Shown: piece after piece, positions 60,548 to 64,000 of the stretch
Position numbering within the stretch: position 1 is the first letter of the stretch
How the letters are laid out: each line of letters opens with the position of its first letter
From: an uncultured Oscillibacter sp.
GTDB lineage: Bacteria > Bacillota > Clostridia > Oscillospirales > Oscillospiraceae
Length of the DNA: 64,000 bases
Assembly (NCBI GenBank): GCA_900548505.1
Contig: URKI01000001.1
Location: 1-64,000 of the forward strand
Direction: 5' to 3'
Program-made: the position numbers and the translations under genes
The notes under the pieces: generated by a model
The model's input: only the letters and a program-made list of their open reading frames with translations
What the model was told of the DNA's origin: nothing
Database searches by the model: none

Positions 60548-61909
60548 ATGGAATCTTCTCCCCGCGGTCGTGATCTCCTGTTTCAATTTACCGGCAGACC
60601 CCCTCTTGGTACCTCTGTTTCCCTGGCGCTGCAGCATCTGGTAGCCATGATCGTCGGCTGCGTGACGCCGCCGATCATCATCGCCGGAGCCGTCGGCCTC
60701 AGCCAGGCGGACCGGGTGCTGTTGATCCAGGCGTCCCTGGTCATGTCCGCCGTATGCACCCTGCTGCAGCTGTTTCCCATCGGCCGGTACTTCGGCTCCG
60801 GCCTGCCTGTGATCCTGGGCGTGAGCTTTGCCTATGTGCCCAGTATGCAGGCCATCGCCTCCTCCGGCGGCGGTGTGGCAGCCATTGCCGGCGCCATGAT
60901 CGTCGGCGGCGTAGTGGCCATCATCGTGGGCATCTTCGTTAAGAAGATCCGCCTTCTGTTCCCGCCGGTCATCACCGGCACGGTGGTGTTCACCATCGGT
61001 CTTTCCCTGTATCCCACCGCCATCAACTACATGGCCGGCGGCACCGCCAACACCGCAGAGGCCATTGCCGCCTCCGGTGCCTCCGAGTCCCTCATCTACG
61101 GCTCCTGGCAGAACTGGCTGGTGGCTGCCCTGACGCTGATCGCGGTCATCGTGCTCAACCACTTTGCCAAGGGACTTTGCAAGCTGGCCTCCATCCTGAT
61201 CGGTATGCTGTTCGGCTACGTGGTGGCCGCCGTGTTCTTTAACATGGTGAGTTTTTCCAGCGTGGGCGAGGCTGCCTGGTTCTCCCTGCCCCAGTTCATG
61301 CACTTCGGCGTAACCTTTGATCCCGCCTCCTGCATCGCCATCGGACTGCTGTTTGCCATCAACTCCATCCAGGCCATCGGCGACTTTACTGCCACCACCG
61401 TGGGCGGCATGGACCGTGACCCGACTGACCGGGAGCTGCAGGGCGGCATCATCGCCTACGGCGCCAGCAACATCCTCACGGCCCTGTTCGGCGGTCTGCC
61501 CACCGCTACGTATTCCCAGAACGTGGGCATCGTGACCACCAACAAGGTCATCAACCGCACGGTGTTCGCTCTGACCGGCGTATTTTTGCTGCTGGCGGGC
61601 GTGTCTCCCAAGTTCGCTGCCATCCTGACCACGATCCCCCAGTGCGTGCTGGGCGGCGCCACCGTGACCGTGTTCTCCACCATCGCCATGACCGGCATGA
61701 AACTCATCGCCTCCCAGGAGCTCTCCGCCCGCAACACCACCATCGTGGGCCTCTCCGCCGCTCTGGGCGTGGGCATTTCCCAGGCTGCCGGCTCCCTGAG
61801 CCAGTTCCCCGACAGCTTCACCATGATCTTCGGCAAGTCCCCCGTGGTGGTGGCTACCATCATGGCCGTGCTGCTGAACCTGGTCCTGCCCCGGGAGAAG
61901 AAGTCCTGA
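60548..61909 (+). CDS. Uracil-xanthine permease family (NCS2) transporter
   Basis: A 453-residue nucleobase:cation symporter-2 with about 14 membrane segments. Signatures: NSIQAIGDFTATTVGG and the TM10 region ATYSQNVGIVTTNKVINRT. The QAIGD form resembles xanthine/uric-acid permeases more than UraA, but the substrate is not certain. GAAAGGAG precedes the ATG. A terminator follows. Confidence 0.92.
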   Translation: MESSPRGRDLLFQFTGRPPLGTSVSLALQHLVAMIVGCVTPPIIIAGAVGLSQADRVLLIQASLVMSAVCTLLQLFPIGRYFGSGLPVILGVSFAYVPSMQAIASSGGGVAAIAGAMIVGGVVAIIVGIFVKKIRLLFPPVITGTVVFTIGLSLYPTAINYMAGGTANTAEAIAASGASESLIYGSWQNWLVAALTLIAVIVLNHFAKGLCKLASILIGMLFGYVVAAVFFNMVSFSSVGEAAWFSLPQFMHFGVTFDPASCIAIGLLFAINSIQAIGDFTATTVGGMDRDPTDRELQGGIIAYGASNILTALFGGLPTATYSQNVGIVTTNKVINRTVFALTGVFLLLAGVSPKFAAILTTIPQCVLGGATVTVFSTIAMTGMKLIASQELSARNTTIVGLSAALGVGISQAAGSLSQFPDSFTMIFGKSPVVVATIMAVLLNLVLPREKKS

Positions 61910-61926
61910 GCATAAACCAATTACAT

Positions 61927-61960
61927 AAAAAACGGACAGCCTGCGGCTGTCCGTTTTTTT
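61927..61960. terminator. Bidirectional terminator between NCS2 and MATE genes
   Basis: A6, stem ACGGACAGCC / GGCTGTCCGT with a 3-base loop, T7. Confidence 0.94.
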
Positions 61961-61990
61961 ATGCAATCTTCCGACATTGCCCGCTCTATC

Positions 61991-63385
61991 TCACAGGCTT
62001 TTGGGATGCTCCAGCTGCGCCATGGAGCGGCGGAACTGGAAGAAGAACATGGTGGCCGTGGTGCACACCGCCAGAAGATCCGCCACCGGCTCTGCCAGAA
62101 ACACGGCAAATGCCTTGTCCGTGAAGAACATAGGCAGAATATAAATGAGCGGGATCAGCAGAATGATCTTGCGCAGCACCGCCAGGAAGAGGGAGGTTTT
62201 CGCGTTGCCCAGGGCGATGAACGTCTGCTGGCAGGCGATCTGCACGCCGAACACGCCGGTGGCCGCCATGTAGATCCGCAGGGCCCAGGAGGCATAGTCC
62301 ACCAGCTCGGGGGAGTTGTTGAAGATCAGGATGAACATGCGGGGGAACAGCTGCACCAGGATCCAAAGGCCCATGGAGTAGACCACGCAGGCTTTCAGCA
62401 GGCACTTGAACGCCTCCCGCACCCGCTCGGCCTTCCTGGCGCCGTAGTTATAACTGACGATGGGCTGGGCGCCCTGGGTCAGGCCCTGGAGAGGCATCAT
62501 GGCAAACTGCATGATGCTGGTGAGCACCGTCATGGCACCCACGGCGATGTCGCCGCCGTATTTGAGCAGGGAGGAGTTGAAGCAGATGGCGATGAGGCTC
62601 TCCGTGGACTGCATGATAAAGGGAGAGAGGCCCAGTGCCAGGCAGGGCAGCACCACCTTGGCCCGGGGCCGCAGGTTCTTCCCTTTCAGGCGCCACTTGG
62701 TGTTCTTGCTCCGCAGGAACCGCAGCACCCACGCGGCGGACACCGCCTGGGAGAGGATGGTGGCCAGCGCCGCACCCCGGACGCCCATATCGAACCCAAA
62801 GATGAAGATGGGGTCCAGAATGGTGTTGAGGATAGCGCCGATGAGCACCGTGCGCATACTGACGGTGGTAAAGCCCTGGGCAGTGATGTAGGCGTTCATG
62901 CCCAGGGTCACCTGGACGAACAGTGTGCCCAGCGCGTAGATGTTCATGTAGTCCATGGCGTAGCCGATGGTATTTTCGCTGGCGCCGAAGGTCAGCAGCA
63001 TGGGCTCGGCAAACAGCCGCAGCACCACCGTCAAAAGCAGGGATACGATCACCAGCATGGTAAAGCAGTTGCCCATGATGCGCTCGGACTCCTCTGCCTC
63101 ACCCCGGCCCTCGGCGATGGAGGCGCGGGGCGCGCCGCCCATGCCCAGCAAAGCCGCAAAGGCCGACACCACCATGATGACCGGCAGGCACACGCCCACG
63201 CCCGTGAGGGCCAGCTTACCCACGGTTTCCACCGGCGTCATGTGGCCGATATACACCCGGTCCACCAGATTATAGAGCATGTTGACGATCTGGGAGGTGA
63301 TGGTGGGCATGGCCAAGGAAAACAGCAGCCGGCTCACCTTTCCGCTGCCCAGATCCACATTTTCTCTTGCTGCTTTGTTCTTCAT
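61991..63385 (-). CDS. MATE-family multidrug efflux transporter
   Basis: A 464-residue membrane protein with 12 segments in two MATE repeats (PTITSQIVNMLYNLVDRVYIGHM near the N-terminus, GAQPIVSYNYGARKAERV in the second half). Exports drugs or metabolites using Na+ or H+. It is the second gene of a MarR-MATE operon with a 4-base ATGA overlap, so probably derepressed by a MarR ligand. Confidence 0.93.
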   Translation of the reverse strand: MKNKAARENVDLGSGKVSRLLFSLAMPTITSQIVNMLYNLVDRVYIGHMTPVETVGKLALTGVGVCLPVIMVVSAFAALLGMGGAPRASIAEGRGEAEESERIMGNCFTMLVIVSLLLTVVLRLFAEPMLLTFGASENTIGYAMDYMNIYALGTLFVQVTLGMNAYITAQGFTTVSMRTVLIGAILNTILDPIFIFGFDMGVRGAALATILSQAVSAAWVLRFLRSKNTKWRLKGKNLRPRAKVVLPCLALGLSPFIMQSTESLIAICFNSSLLKYGGDIAVGAMTVLTSIMQFAMMPLQGLTQGAQPIVSYNYGARKAERVREAFKCLLKACVVYSMGLWILVQLFPRMFILIFNNSPELVDYASWALRIYMAATGVFGVQIACQQTFIALGNAKTSLFLAVLRKIILLIPLIYILPMFFTDKAFAVFLAEPVADLLAVCTTATMFFFQFRRSMAQLEHPKSL

Positions 63386-63828
63386 TGCTTTTGCTCCTCT
63401 CCGGCCAAGCGCGCACTGTTGGCCACCATTTTCTCCAAAATCACCCGGAGCGTCTCCATCTCCTCCGGCGTCAGCCCGTCAAACAGCGCCCGGCCGCACT
63501 GAGCCTGCACTGCCTGGGCCTCCCGGGCCGCAGGCCATCCGGCCTGCGTAATGGCCAGATGGACGATGCGCCGGTCCCGCTGGCTGGGGCTGCGCTCGAG
63601 AAAGCCCTTGCCCACCAGCAGCTCCACCGCCTGAGACACCTGGGACTTGCCCAGGCCCCGCACCACCACCATATCCCGGGCCGTATCGCAGCCGGGGTTA
63701 TTGGCCAGAAACAGCAGCACCTGCATCTCGCCCGTGGTCAGCGACCACCGCTCCAAAACCGGGGAGATCCTCTGGGCAAACGCCCGCTCAAATTGCCGGG
63801 CCGCCCGCAAAATCTGGTAAAACTCCAT
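63382..63828 (-). CDS. MarR-family transcriptional regulator
   Basis: A 148-residue winged-helix regulator. The recognition region RGLGKSQVSQAVELLVGKGFLERSPSQRDRRIVHLAIT is typical, with the D-R-R wing. GGGGG lies close to the ATG (spacing 5). It autoregulates the MarR-MATE operon through two palindromes over the transcription start (inference). Linked to the efflux gene, so it likely senses an antibiotic-like or phenolic compound. Confidence 0.93.
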   Translation of the reverse strand: MEFYQILRAARQFERAFAQRISPVLERWSLTTGEMQVLLFLANNPGCDTARDMVVVRGLGKSQVSQAVELLVGKGFLERSPSQRDRRIVHLAITQAGWPAAREAQAVQAQCGRALFDGLTPEEMETLRVILEKMVANSARLAGEEQKQ

Positions 63829-63847
63829 ATGTCCCCCTCACCATTTC

Positions 63848-63876
63848 GTTCTTTTTAAAACTGTTCTTTTTAGAAC
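63848..63876 (-). promoter_or_regulatory. Tandem MarR operators
   Basis: Two nearly identical 14-base palindromes, GTTCTTTTTAAAAC (63848-63861) and GTTCTTTTTAGAAC (63863-63876), spaced 15 bases apart, at and just after the transcription start and before the marR start codon. Confidence 0.7.
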
Positions 63877-63882
63877 TTTATT

Positions 63883-63911
63883 ACCATAGCATTTTTATGC
63901 GCTCTTGTCAA
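63883..63911 (-). promoter_or_regulatory. Promoter of the marR-MATE operon
   Basis: Minus-strand perfect TTGACA, 17-base spacer, TATGGT. Confidence 0.85.
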
Positions 63912-63930
63912 TGCATCCGGGCTTTTGTCA

Positions 63931-63959
63931 TTGACAAAGGCGAAAAAGCGTATTATGAT
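63931..63959 (+). promoter_or_regulatory. Divergent promoter toward the gene beyond the right edge
   Basis: Perfect TTGACA, 17-base spacer, TATGAT. A GGAG at 63995-63998 shows a start codon should lie just outside the window. Confidence 0.85.
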
Positions 63960-63967
63960 TAAAGAAA

Positions 63968-63990
63968 AATCTGGTTTTTAAAACCAGATT
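63968..63990. promoter_or_regulatory. Palindromic operator at the window's right edge
   Basis: Two perfect 11-base arms (AATCTGGTTTT / AAAACCAGATT) around one base, just after the plus-strand transcription start and before a ribosome binding site. Confidence 0.7.
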
Positions 63991-64000
63991 ACAAGGAGTT

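Overview
This window looks like the chromosome of a GC-rich, low-GC-lineage Firmicute, most likely a gut anaerobe of the class Clostridia (Oscillospiraceae-like). The evidence is two tRNA-sensing T-box leaders, strong AGGAGG-type ribosome binding sites, a type III glutamine synthetase, a ferredoxin-dependent 2-oxoacid oxidoreductase and Clostridia-style amino-acid transporters, with strong GC bias at third codon positions. The genus is inferred, not proven. I see no prophage, insertion sequence, integrase or CRISPR array. The first 48 bases are not genomic: they are an Illumina P7/index/Nextera Read 2 adapter left on the contig end.

Layout. 49-1147: end of an ABC importer (permease fragment plus ATPase). 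1385-3853 (-): a Na+/amino-acid symporter and threonine ammonia-lyase. 4164-6179 (-): a MoxR ATPase and its CoxE-like VWA partner. 6449-8572: a class III CoA-transferase and an HMG-CoA-lyase-like aldolase. 8765-9595: pyridoxamine kinase. 9665-13808 (-): a small zincin, the Tex RNA-binding protein and a DUF1846 protein. 14049-21180: purA, purB, a T-box-controlled asnB and glutamine synthetase III. 21242-22290 (-): lrgAB. 22515-23063: a phospholipase C-like protein.

23192-31467 is the metabolic core. It is one transcription unit carrying all seven shikimate-pathway activities plus the Phe and Tyr branches (aroF, tyrA, aroB, aroA, aroC, pheA, a fused aroE-aroK, aroQ). It is preceded by a 32-residue leader peptide packed with Tyr and Phe codons, an intrinsic terminator and a possible antiterminator, which looks like ribosome-mediated attenuation. 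Downstream are cstA (-) with a long structured leader, a GntR regulator (-), a divergent ATPase/ferredoxin/2-oxoacid oxidoreductase operon, and ilvE under a T-box whose specifier reads as valine.

39437-51030 holds a zinc-ribbon membrane protein, htpG, a complete Dpp/Opp-type peptide ABC operon with a DUF3810 protease-like gene (-), an AI-2E family transporter (-), a lipid kinase and a Nudix hydrolase. 51057-64000 holds a phosphatase-acetyltransferase fusion, a small membrane protein, tRNA-Ser(GGA), a patatin-like lipase, a Na/Pi cotransporter, a polar amino-acid ABC importer, an M20 peptidase, a nucleobase permease, and a MarR-MATE operon (-). A divergent promoter at the right edge fires into a gene that starts just beyond the window.

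The common theme is amino-acid and nitrogen metabolism controlled largely by RNA: two T-boxes, one leader-peptide attenuator and one unassigned structured leader.
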